A DNA stretch of 64,000 nucleotides from Pseudacidovorax intermedius (GCF_003350475.1 NZ_QQAV01000011.1:1-64000), one strand, 5' to 3'. Shown: positions 15,333 to 25,480, counted from the stretch's first letter. Numbers and translations: made by a program. Notes: generated by a model from the sequence alone, not told the origin.

Positions 15333-16940
15333 TCAGGTTGCCGGCGCGAGCGGCAGATGGATGCGGGCGCACAGCCCGCGCGGCTGGACCGGCGCCAGCG
15401 TCACGCGCCCGCCCTGGCGCTCCACGATCTCCTTCACGATCGGCAGGCCCAGGCCGCAGCCGTTGCCCTGGTCGGTGGCGCGCACGAAGCGCTCGAAGAC
15501 GCGGGACGAGTCTTCCGGCGCGATGCCGGGGCCATCGTCGGTGACGCTCAGCACCGCCTCGTCGCCATCGCGCTGAACATCCACCGTCACGACCGCGCCA
15601 CGGCCGGCGTAGCGCAGGGCGTTGTCGATCAGGTTGCTGAGGGCCTCGCGCAGCAGCCAGGCGTGGCCGATGACGACGAGAGGTGACGCCGCGGCGGGCG
15701 CGGTGGTTGCGGCGGAGTCCATCGTTTCGTCGGCATTGGCATCGCCATCGCCATCGCCATCGCCATCGCCATCGCCATCGCCATCGCCGGCGGCGTTGGG
15801 AGCATCTGCCGCGATCTCGCCCACCGGGCTTCCTTCTTCCTCCACGGGCGCAAAGCCCAGGTCGATGCCCTCGCGCAGCGCCCGCGGCACCAGCGTGGCG
15901 GTGAGCTCCTGCGCCAGCGCCCGCAGGTCCACCGGCGAGCCCCGGGCCGCTGCAGTGTCGGGCTCGGCGCGCGCCAGGGTGAGCAGCTGGTTGACCAGGT
16001 GCGCGCTGCGATCAGCGCTCTCGTGCACGCGGCGCAGGCGCTCGCGCTGGGCCTCGTCGCCGGCCAGGGCCAGCGCCACTTCGGCCTGCGACTTGAGGCC
16101 CGCCAGCGGTGTGCGCATCTGGTGCGCCGCATCGCTGATGAAGCGCTTCTGCTGCGCCAGGTTGTGCTGCACGGCCGCCAGCAGGCCGTTCACGGCCATC
16201 ACCAGCGCGCGCACCTCGCCCGGGGCGGCGTCGAGGCGGATCGGTGTGAGGTCGGTGGGCGCGCGGCCTTCCACCTCGCGGCGCAGGCGCAGCAGCGGGG
16301 CCAGGCCGGCGCGGATGCCCAGCCAGATCACCGTGGTCATCAGCAGGATCAGGCCGGCCAGGGGCAGCAGCGTGTCCCACAGGATGCCGCGCGCCAGTTC
16401 CTCGCGGCTGGTACGGCTGCGCGCCACCTGCACCAGCAGCACGGCGTCGGGATCGTCGCGGCCACCCTGGCGCAGGAAGAGGGCGGCCACGCGCAGCGGC
16501 TGGCGGGCGCCGACCTCGTCGTTGGCGGGCGGCAGCAGCGCGTCGTAGAAGTAGGGCTGGCCGATGGGTGGCCTGGCCATGACGGCGGCCGGCGGCAGCG
16601 GCAGCTGGTGGTTGCCCAGGATGAAGGCGCCCGGCGGCGTGCTGACCATGTAGTGCAGACGGTCGTCGGGGTCGGCCTCCAGCACGTCTTGCGCGGCGCG
16701 CGGAAAGTCGATCAGCAGGCCGTTGTCCAGCGGGCGCAGCTGGCGGGCCAGGGCGCGCGAGGCCTGCAGCAGGCTCGCGTCCACAGCCGCATTGGTGTAG
16801 CGCTCGGCCAGCTGGTAGGCCGCGAGGCCGCCGGCCAGCCACAGCACGAGCTGCGGTAGCAGCAACCACAGCAGCAGCTGGCGGCGCAGGGTGGGCGCGA
16901 AGCGGCCGGGCGCGGGGGAGGGCGACTCAGCCACGCGCAC
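15333..16940 (-). CDS. sensor histidine kinase, TctE-like, with (Gly-Asp)8 insert
   Basis: A 535-aa kinase starting at GTG 16940, which overlaps the response regulator end by 14 nt. TM1 is about 23-45, a periplasmic sensor about 50-185, TM2 about 190-212. The phospho-acceptor is H273 in SDAAHQMRTPL; the N-box is around 436-441 (NLIDNALRYA), G1 is DDGPGI (468-473) and G2 is GNGCGLGLP. Between the first ATPase strand and the N-box lies a roughly 50-residue acidic, low-complexity insert including eight GD pairs (385-400). It probably phosphorylates the adjacent regulator in response to a sugar or carboxylate; GtrS-like function is inferred from the neighbouring gts genes. Confidence 0.92.
   Translation of the reverse strand: MRVAESPSPAPGRFAPTLRRQLLLWLLLPQLVLWLAGGLAAYQLAERYTNAAVDASLLQASRALARQLRPLDNGLLIDFPRAAQDVLEADPDDRLHYMVSTPPGAFILGNHQLPLPPAAVMARPPIGQPYFYDALLPPANDEVGARQPLRVAALFLRQGGRDDPDAVLLVQVARSRTSREELARGILWDTLLPLAGLILLMTTVIWLGIRAGLAPLLRLRREVEGRAPTDLTPIRLDAAPGEVRALVMAVNGLLAAVQHNLAQQKRFISDAAHQMRTPLAGLKSQAEVALALAGDEAQRERLRRVHESADRSAHLVNQLLTLARAEPDTAAARGSPVDLRALAQELTATLVPRALREGIDLGFAPVEEEGSPVGEIAADAPNAAGDGDGDGDGDGDGDGDANADETMDSAATTAPAAASPLVVIGHAWLLREALSNLIDNALRYAGRGAVVTVDVQRDGDEAVLSVTDDGPGIAPEDSSRVFERFVRATDQGNGCGLGLPIVKEIVERQGGRVTLAPVQPRGLCARIHLPLAPAT
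15741..15788. repeat. hexanucleotide microsatellite, eight copies of ATCGCC
   Basis: Eight perfect tandem copies of a 6-bp unit inside the histidine-kinase gene. On the coding strand each unit encodes Gly-Asp. Slippage would change length by two residues without frameshift, so the tract may be polymorphic among strains. Confidence 0.95.
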
Positions 16941-17625
16941 CCGCAGTCGGCCCCGGTGCCGGGCTTTCGAGCAGGTAGCCCAGCCCGCGCACCGTGCGGA
17001 TCACCAGGCCCGGCTTCTCCAGCTTGCGGCGCAGCTTGTGCACGTAGACCTCCACGGCATTGCCCACGGCGGTGCTGTCGCCCTCGTCGCCCATCCAGGC
17101 GCGCACGATCTCGTCCTTGGTCACGACTTCGCCGGCGCGCTCGGCCAGCAGTTCCAGCATGGCCCACTCGCGACCGCTCAGCTCGATGGCCTCGCCGCCC
17201 ACCGTGGCGCGGCGGTTGTCGCGGTCCAGCAGCATTCCGCCGACCTGCAGGCCGCTGCCGCGCGCGCGGGTGCGGCGCAGCAGGGCATGCAGCCGCGCCT
17301 CCAGCTCGGGAAAGTCGAAGGGCTTGGTCACGTAGTCGTCGGCGCCGGCCTGCAGGCCGCTCACGCGGTCCTCCAGGCTGTCGCGCGCGGTGAGCACGAC
17401 GATGGGCAGCAGGGGCTGCTCGGCGCGCACCTTTCGCAGCAGGCTCAGGCCGTCCAGCAACGGCAGGCCCAGGTCTAGGATGGCGAGATCGAAGGCATGG
17501 CGGCCCAGCAGGTACTCGGCCACGGCGCCATTGGGCGCGTGCTCCACCGCGAAGCCGGCGCCCTTCAGCTGGGCGGCCAGTCCGTCGGCCAGCAGGGCGT
17601 CGTCTTCGGCAAGCAGGATGTGCAT
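16927..17625 (-). CDS. OmpR-family response regulator, TctD/GltR-like
   Basis: A 232-aa two-domain regulator. The receiver domain carries the acidic pair E7/D8-D9, phospho-acceptor D51 (AILDLGLPLLDG) and the KPFDFPEL lysine. A winged-helix trans_reg_C domain covers about 125-220 (SGREWAMLELLAER, VYVHKLRRKLEKPG). It is first in the two-gene operon with the histidine kinase and divergent from the sugar ABC genes. The 145-bp gap between them is AT-rich with repeats, which are likely binding sites. Family members are the GltR/GtrS glucose-uptake regulators of Pseudomonas and the TctD tricarboxylate regulators. Confidence 0.93.
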   Translation of the reverse strand: MHILLAEDDALLADGLAAQLKGAGFAVEHAPNGAVAEYLLGRHAFDLAILDLGLPLLDGLSLLRKVRAEQPLLPIVVLTARDSLEDRVSGLQAGADDYVTKPFDFPELEARLHALLRRTRARGSGLQVGGMLLDRDNRRATVGGEAIELSGREWAMLELLAERAGEVVTKDEIVRAWMGDEGDSTAVGNAVEVYVHKLRRKLEKPGLVIRTVRGLGYLLESPAPGPTAGARG

Positions 17626-17631
17626 GGCGAC

Positions 17632-17701
17632 TAGATTAACGAAGCAGGGCCGCTTCGGCCTCGGGTTTAACCTTAGATTAATAAATTAAAGAGACTTTAA
17701 T
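17632..17701. promoter_or_regulatory. AT-rich divergent regulatory region with direct repeats and a palindrome
   Basis: TAGATTAA occurs at 17632-17639 and again at 17674-17681, 42 bp apart (about four helical turns). ATTAAAG-AGA-CTTTAAT at 17685-17701 is a perfect palindrome. The block stands out in G+C-rich DNA between the response regulator and gtsA and probably binds the OmpR-type regulator and RNA polymerase. Confidence 0.5.
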
Positions 17702-17769
17702 AATCCGGCCGCGGCGACGACGCCGACCACTCAACGGCCCCGCGGGGCGATTTCCAAGGAGACCTGGCC

Positions 17770-19032
17770 ATGCGCAACCTTCCGACTGCTTCCCTCACCC
17801 GCACCGCCATTGCGGCAGCATCGCTGGCCTTGGCGGGTTTGGCCCATGCCGGCGAGGTCGAGGTGCTGCACTACTGGACCAGCGGCGGCGAGGCCAAGGC
17901 CGCCGCCGCCCTGAAGGCCACGCTGCAGGCCAAGGGCGACACCTGGAAAGATTTCGCCGTCGCCGGCGGCGGTGGCGATTCGGCCATGACGGTGCTGAAG
18001 TCGCGCGTGGTATCGGGCAATGCGCCCTCGGCCGCGCAGATCAAGGGCCCGGCCATCCAGGAATGGGCGCGCGAGGGCGTGCTGACCAGCATCGACAGCG
18101 TGGCCAAGGCCAACAAGTGGGACGCCGCGCTGCCGCCCACCGTGGCCGCCATCATGAAATACAAGGGCAACTACGTCGCCGCGCCGGTCAACGTGCACCG
18201 CGTGAACTGGCTCTGGATCAACCCCGAGGCGCTCAAGAAGGCGAAGGCCAAGGCGCCCACCACCTGGGACGAGTTCTTCGCCACCGCCGACGCGCTGCAG
18301 AAGGCCGGTATCACGCCCGTGGCTCACGGCGGCCAGCCGTGGCAGGACTTCACCACCTTCGAGACGGTGGTGCTGGGCGTGGGCGGCGCCGACTTCTACC
18401 GCAAGGCCCTGGTGCAACTGGACCAGGAAGCCCTCAAGAGCCCGACCATGATCAAGGCCGCCGAAACCTTCAAGCGCATCAAGCCGTACACCGACAAGGC
18501 CGCCTCGGGCCGCGACTGGAACCTGGCCACCGCCATGGTCATCAAGGGCGAGGCTGGCATGCAGTTCATGGGCGACTGGGCCAAGGGCGAGTTCGTGGCC
18601 GCGGGCAAGAGGCCGGGCACCGACTTCCTGTGCATGGCCGCGCCGGGCACGGCGCAGGCCTTCACCTTCAACATCGATTCCTTCGCCATGTTCAAGGTCA
18701 AGGGCGACGACCGCATCAAGGCCCAGAACGACCTGGCCGAGGCCATCATGTCGCCGGCCTTCCAGGAGACCTTCAGCCTGGCCAAGGGCTCGATCCCGGT
18801 GCGGCTGGACGTGCCCATGGACAAGTTCGACGACTGCGCCAAGCTCTCGGCCAAGGACTTCGCGGCCACCGCCAAGTCGGGCGCCCTGGTGCCCAGCGCG
18901 GCCCACAGCATGGCCGTGCCCTCGGCCGTCGAAGGCGCGCTCAAGGACGCCGTGAGCCAGTACTGGAACAGCGACAAGATGAGCGCGCAGGACGCCGTCG
19001 CCAAGATCGCCGCCGCGGCCAAGGCGCGCTGA
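17770..19032 (+). CDS. gtsA: carbohydrate ABC transporter substrate-binding protein (GtsA-like)
   Basis: Periplasmic sugar-binding protein of 420 aa. A Sec signal peptide ends near AHA (residue 27). The early EVLHYWTSGGEAKA and KSRVVSGNAPSAAQIKGP segments are those of the glucose/mannose-binding GtsA group of Pseudomonas and relatives. It is the first gene of gtsA-gtsB-gtsC-ATPase and is divergent from a two-component pair as in Pseudomonas. A hairpin follows the gene (19065-19090), which may keep the binding protein in excess over the permeases. Glucose as substrate is inferred from family. Confidence 0.9.
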   Translation: MRNLPTASLTRTAIAAASLALAGLAHAGEVEVLHYWTSGGEAKAAAALKATLQAKGDTWKDFAVAGGGGDSAMTVLKSRVVSGNAPSAAQIKGPAIQEWAREGVLTSIDSVAKANKWDAALPPTVAAIMKYKGNYVAAPVNVHRVNWLWINPEALKKAKAKAPTTWDEFFATADALQKAGITPVAHGGQPWQDFTTFETVVLGVGGADFYRKALVQLDQEALKSPTMIKAAETFKRIKPYTDKAASGRDWNLATAMVIKGEAGMQFMGDWAKGEFVAAGKRPGTDFLCMAAPGTAQAFTFNIDSFAMFKVKGDDRIKAQNDLAEAIMSPAFQETFSLAKGSIPVRLDVPMDKFDDCAKLSAKDFAATAKSGALVPSAAHSMAVPSAVEGALKDAVSQYWNSDKMSAQDAVAKIAAAAKAR

Positions 19033-19064
19033 TCGGTACCACGCTGTCCACCTGAACGAGCACC

Positions 19065-19090
19065 GCCCCGGCCGCCACGCGCGCCGGGGC
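19065..19090 (+). terminator. hairpin between gtsA and gtsB
   Basis: Perfect 8-bp stem GCCCCGGC / GCCGGGGC with a 10-nt loop and no T-run, in the only sizeable gap of the operon. It is likely an mRNA-stabilising or partial-termination structure that raises binding-protein over permease expression, as known for malE-malF type junctions. Confidence 0.6.
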
Positions 19091-19121
19091 CCGACGCCGC
19101 ATCGCCCGACGAGGGAGCTCC

Positions 19122-20003
19122 ATGTCCGCGCCTTCCCGCCTGCCCACGCCCTGGCTGCCCAAGCTGGTCATCGCGCCCAGCTTCATCCTGGCCTTCCTGT
19201 TCATCTACGGGCTGATCGCCTGGAACGGCTACCTGTCGGTGTCGGAGTCGCGGCTGCTGCCCAACTACGACTTCGCCGGGCTCGACCACTACCTCACGCT
19301 GTGGGACAACGAACGCTTCCGCGTCGCGATGACGAACATGCTGATCTTCGGCGTGCTCTTCATCGGCGGCAGCACGCTGCTGGGCCTGTTGCTGGCCATC
19401 CTGCTCGACCAGAAGATCCGCGCCGAGGGCGTGCTGCGCACGGTGTATCTGTACCCCATGGCCATCTCGGCCATCGTCACCGGCACGGCCTGGAAGTGGA
19501 TGCTCAACCCCGGCATGGGGCTGGAGCACCTGATGCAGTCCTGGGGTTTCGCGGGCTTCAGCTTCGACTGGCTGGTGGACCCCGACCGCGCCATCTACTG
19601 CGTGGTGATCGCGGGCGTGTGGCAGAGCGCGGGCTTCGTCATGGCGCTGTTCCTGGCGGCGCTGCGCGGCATCGACGACGCCATCATCAAGGCCGCGCAG
19701 GTGGACGGCGCCAGCCTGCCGCGCATCTACTGGCGCATCATCATCCCCAGCCTGCGGCCGGTGTTCTTCAGCACCGTGCTGGTGGTGAGCCACCTGGCCA
19801 TCAAGAGCTTCGACCTGGTGATGGCGCTCACTGCGGGCGGTCCCGGCTTCGCCACCGACCTGCCGGCGACCTTCATGTACGCCATGGCCTTCACCCGGGG
19901 CCAGATCGGCCTGGGCGCGGCCAGCGCCACCGTCATGCTGGCCACCGTGGCGGCGGTGGTGGTGCCGTACCTCTACTCCGAACTGCGGACCAAGAAGGGC
20001 TGA
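19122..20003 (+). CDS. gtsB: sugar ABC transporter permease (MalF-like)
   Basis: A 293-aa inner-membrane permease with six predicted helices. The EAA loop that contacts the ATPase is AAQVDGASLPRIYWRIIIPSLRP (about 190-212; shorter form DGASLPRIYWRIIIP). A GAGGGAG ribosome site precedes ATG 19122. It forms a heterodimer with the next gene product to move a monosaccharide delivered by GtsA. Family: binding-protein-dependent transport, CUT1. Confidence 0.92.
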   Translation: MSAPSRLPTPWLPKLVIAPSFILAFLFIYGLIAWNGYLSVSESRLLPNYDFAGLDHYLTLWDNERFRVAMTNMLIFGVLFIGGSTLLGLLLAILLDQKIRAEGVLRTVYLYPMAISAIVTGTAWKWMLNPGMGLEHLMQSWGFAGFSFDWLVDPDRAIYCVVIAGVWQSAGFVMALFLAALRGIDDAIIKAAQVDGASLPRIYWRIIIPSLRPVFFSTVLVVSHLAIKSFDLVMALTAGGPGFATDLPATFMYAMAFTRGQIGLGAASATVMLATVAAVVVPYLYSELRTKKG

Positions 20004-20007
20004 CGCC

Positions 20008-20852
20008 ATGCGCATTGTTCACCGCACCATCCTCTGGGCGCTGCTGCTGCTCTTCGCGGCCTACTTCCTGGCGCCGCTGTACGTCATGCTGGTCACCTCC
20101 TTCAAGGACATGGACCAGGTGCGCGCCACCAGCATGGTGGCGCTGCCCACACAGCCCACCTTCGAGGCGTGGACCAAGGCCTGGAGCTCTGCCTGCACAG
20201 GCACCGACTGCCGCGGCCTGCAGCCCTTCTTCATGAATTCGGTGCTGATGGTGGTGCCGGCCGTGGCGCTCTCCACACTGCTGGGCGCGCTCAACGGCTA
20301 CGTGCTGGCGCAGTGGCGCTTCCGTGGCAGCGAGACGATGTTCGCGCTGATGCTCTTCGGCGTCTTCATGCCCATGCAGGTGGTGCTGTTGCCCATGAGC
20401 CAGGTGCTGGGCTGGCTGGGCATCGCCAGCTCCATCTGGGGCTTGATCCTCATGCACCTGCTGGCCGGGCTGCCGACCACCACGCTGTTCTTCCGCAACT
20501 ACTACGTGGGCCTGCCGCCGGAGCTGGTCAAGGCGGCCATGCTCGACGGCGCCAGCTTCTGGCAGATCTTCCGGCGCATCGTGCTGCCGCTGTCGGTGCC
20601 GATCCTGGTGGTGACGGTGATCTGGCAGTTCACCGCCATCTGGAACGACTTCCTCTACGGCGTGGTGTTCTCCGGCGCCGACAGCAAGCCCATCACGGTG
20701 GGTCTGAACAACCTGGCCAACACCACCAGCTCGGTCAAGGAATACAACGTGGACATGGCCGCGGCGCTGATCGCCGCGCTGCCGACCCTCTTCGTCTACG
20801 TGGTGGCGGGCAAGTACTTTGTGCGCGGGCTGACGGCCGGCGCGGTGAAGGG

Positions 20853-20856
<4 letters not shown>
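20008..20856 (+). CDS. gtsC: sugar ABC transporter permease (MalG-like)
   Basis: A 282-aa permease, partner of the upstream one and four nt behind it. The hydrophobic N-terminal helix is at about 8-30. The EAA motif AAMLDGASFWQIFRRIVLP lies around 180-198, with the MalG-type C-terminus (KYFVRGLTAGAVKG). The stop TGA overlaps the ATPase ATG (ATGA at 20853), showing tight coupling of the transporter subunits. Confidence 0.93.
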
Positions 20857-21932
<1,076 letters not shown>

Positions 21933-21970
21933 GGCGGCGGCTGCGGCGGGCAGGGAAGGGCGCCGCCGCC
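21933..21970 (+). terminator. hairpin after the sugar ABC operon
   Basis: A 9-bp perfect stem (GGCGGCGGC at 21933-21941, GCCGCCGCC at 21962-21970) starts right after the ATPase stop, with a 20-nt loop and no U-tail. It is a plausible 3' end structure. Confidence 0.4.
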
Positions 21971-22105
21971 AGCCGTGTCCGTCATCTGGCTGGACAGGCT
22001 TGCCGCTGGCGCCTGGCCCCGGTCTGGCCCAATGCCCGTGACAGCCCGGGGCCGCAGCCGGGTCGACCGGCAGCCTCCGGCCCAAGCCGGGAGAATGCGC
22101 CGCCT

Positions 22106-23314
22106 ATGTCCTCGTCTCCCCGGTTTCTCCGCATTGCCGTCGTTCTCGGCCTGCTCTCGGCCATCGGCCCCTTCGCCATCGACATGTACCTGCCGGCGTT
22201 ACCGGCCATCGGTCATCAGCTGGGCACCGATTTCGGCACCGCGCAGCTGAGCCTGACGGTGTTCTTCATCTCCATCGGCATCGGCCAGCTGCTCTACGGC
22301 CCGGTGTCGGACATGGTGGGTCGACGGCCGCCCATGTTCTTCGGCATGGCGCTGTTCGCGCTCGCCAGCGTGGGCTGCGCGCTGGCCACCGACATCCACA
22401 CGCTGATCGTGCTGCGTTTCGTGCAGGGCCTGGGCGCTGCGGCGGGCATGGCCATTCCGCGCGCCGTGGTGCGCGACCTGCACACCGGGCCCGATGCGGC
22501 GCGGCTGATGTCGCTGCTGATGCTGGTGTTCAGCGTCTCGCCCATCCTGGCGCCGCTGGCCGGCAGCGGCGTCATCGCCGCCGCGGGCTGGCGTGCCGTG
22601 TTCTGGGCCATCGCCGTGGCGGCGGTCGCCGGGCTGGCGCTGCTGGCCTTCAGCCTGGAAGAAACGCGGCCGCCCTCGGCCCGTGTGGAAAGCAGCCTGG
22701 GCAGCGCGCTGCGTGCCTACGGCCGGCTGCTGTTGGACGCGCACTTCCTCGGCCTGGTCTTCATCGGCGGCTTCGCGATGATGGGCTTCTTCATCTACCT
22801 GTCGACGTCCTCTTTCGTGATGATCGGCCACTATGGCCTCACGCCCACGCAGTACAGCATCGCCTTCGGCGTGAACGCGGCGGCCTTCTTCGGCGCGGCG
22901 CAGCTCAACGGCCGGCTCTCGGCCCGCTTCGGCCTGGTGCCCCTGGTGCGCGTGGGCGTGCTGGGCGCCAGCGTCGCCATCAGCCTCATGCTGGCGCACT
23001 ACCTGACGGGCGGCGATTCGCTGGCGGTGCTGATCGGCCTGTACTTCGTGGCCAGCGCCTTCATGGGCCTGGTGATCCCGACCACGGCGGTGCTGGCGCT
23101 GGAGAACCACGGCGCCATCGCCGGCACGGCGGCGGCCCTGATGGGCACCTTGCAGATGCTGGGCGGTGCGGTCGGCATGGCGGTGGTCAGCCTGTTCAAC
23201 GACGGCCGGCCGCTGCCCATGGTGCTGGGCATGGCGGCGGGGCTGTACCTGTCGCTGACGCTGACGTTGGTGACGCTGGGCGTGCGTGGCCGGCGGCTGC
23301 CGTCGCCGGCTTGA
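22106..23314 (+). CDS. Bcr/CflA family multidrug efflux MFS transporter
   Basis: A 402-aa, 12-helix exporter. The opening AIGPFAIDMYLPALPAI and the motif A loop YGPVSDMVGRRPPMFFG are diagnostic of the Bcr/CflA drug:proton antiporter group (bicyclomycin, sulfonamides, chloramphenicol in known members). ATG 22106 was chosen because the helix 1 signature starts within ten residues. It stands in a 174-nt gap after the sugar operon, so it probably has its own promoter, though none is obvious. It precedes an ogt gene by 21 nt, perhaps cotranscribed. Confidence 0.93.
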   Translation: MSSSPRFLRIAVVLGLLSAIGPFAIDMYLPALPAIGHQLGTDFGTAQLSLTVFFISIGIGQLLYGPVSDMVGRRPPMFFGMALFALASVGCALATDIHTLIVLRFVQGLGAAAGMAIPRAVVRDLHTGPDAARLMSLLMLVFSVSPILAPLAGSGVIAAAGWRAVFWAIAVAAVAGLALLAFSLEETRPPSARVESSLGSALRAYGRLLLDAHFLGLVFIGGFAMMGFFIYLSTSSFVMIGHYGLTPTQYSIAFGVNAAAFFGAAQLNGRLSARFGLVPLVRVGVLGASVAISLMLAHYLTGGDSLAVLIGLYFVASAFMGLVIPTTAVLALENHGAIAGTAAALMGTLQMLGGAVGMAVVSLFNDGRPLPMVLGMAAGLYLSLTLTLVTLGVRGRRLPSPA

Positions 23315-23335
23315 TCGCCTGATCCGGGCCCCGGC

Positions 23336-23887
23336 ATGACCGGCCTCATCGTCTTCGACACCGCCATCGGCCATTGCGGCCTGGCCTGGGGCGATGCCGG
23401 TCTGCGCAGCGTGCTGCTGCCCGAGGCCGACGGCAGCGCTTCCGGCCTGCGGGCCCATCTGCTTCGCCGCTGCCCGGACGCGTCCGACGCCCTGCCGCCG
23501 CCCGACTGGGTGGTACAGGCCGTGCAAGGCATCCGCGCCCTGCTGGCGGGAGAGTCGCGCGACCTGTGCGAGTTGCCGCTGGATGAGCGCGGCGTGCCGG
23601 ACTTCCATCGCCGGGTCTATGCGTTGGCCCGGCAGATCCCGCCCGGCCAGACCCGCACCTATGGCGAGCTGGCCGAGGCGCTGGGCGGCAAGGGCAGGGC
23701 GCGGGCGGTGGGCCAGGCCCTGGGCCACAACCCCTTCGCGCCGGTGGTGCCCTGCCATCGGGTGCTGGGCGCGGACGGCCGGCCGGGCGGCTTCTCGGCG
23801 CCGGGCGGGGCGCTGCTCAAGCTGCGCATGCTGGCCATCGAGGGCGCCCGGCCCTGGGGCAGCGAGCCGCTCTTCGACGAGCGCTGA
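23336..23887 (+). CDS. ogt: methylated-DNA--[protein]-cysteine S-methyltransferase
   Basis: A 183-aa suicide repair protein that transfers alkyl groups from O6-alkylguanine in DNA to its own cysteine. The active-site motif is VVPCHRVLG with GRARAVGQALGHNPFAP before it, and RQIPPGQTRTYGELAEALG supplies the helix-turn-helix. Only the Ogt-type core with its N-terminal domain is present; there is no Ada regulatory domain. It follows the Bcr exporter by 21 nt. Confidence 0.95.
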   Translation: MTGLIVFDTAIGHCGLAWGDAGLRSVLLPEADGSASGLRAHLLRRCPDASDALPPPDWVVQAVQGIRALLAGESRDLCELPLDERGVPDFHRRVYALARQIPPGQTRTYGELAEALGGKGRARAVGQALGHNPFAPVVPCHRVLGADGRPGGFSAPGGALLKLRMLAIEGARPWGSEPLFDER

Positions 23888-24056
23888 GGATCCTGCACGG
23901 CCAGGCGCGCACCACCCCGGCGCGCACTCGGCCATCGTCGCGCCTGCGCGCACCGGTGCGGCGCGCGGCGCAGAATCGCCGGATGCCGACGCCCTCCCTC
24001 TGCCCGCCGCCCGCCTTCGTTTTCACGCATCCCGATCTGGCGGCACGGAGCGCCGC

Positions 24057-25472
24057 ATGACCCCGGCCGCGACCGAGGGCCCGGCCTACGACGGCCTGCC
24101 GCAGCCGCAGCGCGGCCGCGCGATGGCCGTGATCATCGTGGCCATGATCGTGTCGGTGCTCGACGGCACCATCCTCAATCTGGCGCTGCCTGGCATCGCC
24201 CGGTCGCTCAACGCCAGCCCGGCCCATGCGGTGTGGGTGGTCAATGCCTACCAGATCGCCACGCTGGTGTTGCTGCTGCCGCTGGCGCGGCTGGGCGAGC
24301 AGATCGGCTTCCGTCGCGTCTACATGGCCGGCATGGCGCTGTTCACGGTGGCCTCGCTGGGCGCACTGATGTCCAGCAGCCTGGGCTGGCTGATCGCGGC
24401 GCGCGCCGTCCAGGGCGTAGGTGCGGCCGGGCTGATGAGCGTGAATGCGGCGCTGGTGCGCCTGACCTATCCGCGCAGCCAGCTCGGCAAGGGCATGGCG
24501 ATCAATTCGATGGTGGTGGCCGCCTCGTCAGTGGCCGGCCCGTCGGTGGCGGCCGCGGTGCTGGCGGTGGCCGACTGGCCCTGGCTCTTCGCCATCAACA
24601 TCCCGCTGGGCGTGGCGGTGCTGTGGCTGGGCTGGCGGGCGTTGCCGGCCAACGTCGGCCCGGCGCTGGGCGACCGCATGCGGGTGCTCGACGTGCTGCT
24701 CAACATCGGCATGTTCTCGCTCTTCTTCCTGGGTGTGGATCGCCTGGGCGTGCAGGACGGCCAGACGGGCGGGCGCCTCGACGGCTGGCTGTGGCTGGGT
24801 GGCGGCCTGCTGCTGGGCGCGGTCTACATCCGGCGCCAGTGGTCGATGCGGGTGCCGCTGTTCCCGGTGGACCTGCTGCGCATTCCGGTGTTCGCGCTTT
24901 CGATGGGCACCTCGGTCAGCGCCTTCGCGGCGCAGATGCTGGCCTACATCGCGCTGCCTTTCCTGCTGCTCGACGCCTTCGGCCGCACGCATGTGCAGGC
25001 CGGCCTGCTGCTGACGGCATGGCCCCTGGCCATCGTGGCCACCGCGCCCATCGCGGGCCGGCTGATCGGCCGCGTGCCGGACGGGCTGCTGGGTGGCATC
25101 GGCCTGGGCCTGTTGGCCGTCGGCCTGTCGCTGCTGGCCTTGCTGCCCGATGCGCCCACCAACGGTGACATCGCCTGGCGCATGGCCCTGTGCGGCGTGG
25201 GTTTCGGGCTGTTCCAGTCGCCCAACAACCACACCATCGTGACCGCGCCGCCGCCGCACCGCAGTGGTGCCGCCAGCGGCATGCTGGGCACGGCGCGTCT
25301 GACGGGGCAGACCGTGGGCGCGGTGGTGCTCGCCACCATCTTCAGCGTGTGGGACCCGCACCTGCGCACGGGTCCCGAGGTGGCGCTGGGCGTGGCGGCC
25401 GCCTTTGCGGCGGTGTCGGGCGTGTGCAGTTCGCTGCGGCTGAAGATGGCCAGCGGGCACGCCGCGGCCTGA
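24057..25472 (+). CDS. MFS transporter, DHA2 family (14-helix drug exporter)
   Basis: A 471-aa exporter. Helix 1 carries IVSVLDGTILNLALPGIA, the D-G-T-I-L/N-x-A-L-P signature of DHA2 proteins; RLGEQIGFRRVYMAG is motif A and AVQGVGAAGLMSVNAAL is motif C-like. About 14 hydrophobic segments are visible. The start ATG 24057 is followed by a roughly 20-residue polar N-terminus. It lies 169 nt downstream of ogt; the gap shows no clear structure. Substrate is unknown. Confidence 0.92.
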   Translation: MTPAATEGPAYDGLPQPQRGRAMAVIIVAMIVSVLDGTILNLALPGIARSLNASPAHAVWVVNAYQIATLVLLLPLARLGEQIGFRRVYMAGMALFTVASLGALMSSSLGWLIAARAVQGVGAAGLMSVNAALVRLTYPRSQLGKGMAINSMVVAASSVAGPSVAAAVLAVADWPWLFAINIPLGVAVLWLGWRALPANVGPALGDRMRVLDVLLNIGMFSLFFLGVDRLGVQDGQTGGRLDGWLWLGGGLLLGAVYIRRQWSMRVPLFPVDLLRIPVFALSMGTSVSAFAAQMLAYIALPFLLLDAFGRTHVQAGLLLTAWPLAIVATAPIAGRLIGRVPDGLLGGIGLGLLAVGLSLLALLPDAPTNGDIAWRMALCGVGFGLFQSPNNHTIVTAPPPHRSGAASGMLGTARLTGQTVGAVVLATIFSVWDPHLRTGPEVALGVAAAFAAVSGVCSSLRLKMASGHAAA

Positions 25473-25480
25473 CAAGGGAG

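Noticed and set aside
15741-15788. Tandem repeats as a CRISPR array
   Set aside because: The unit is 6 bp with no spacers and is translated as Gly-Asp within the kinase.
23888-24056. Possible promoter or small RNA between ogt and the DHA2 exporter
   Set aside because: No -35/-10 pair, hairpin with T-tail or open frame that stands out.
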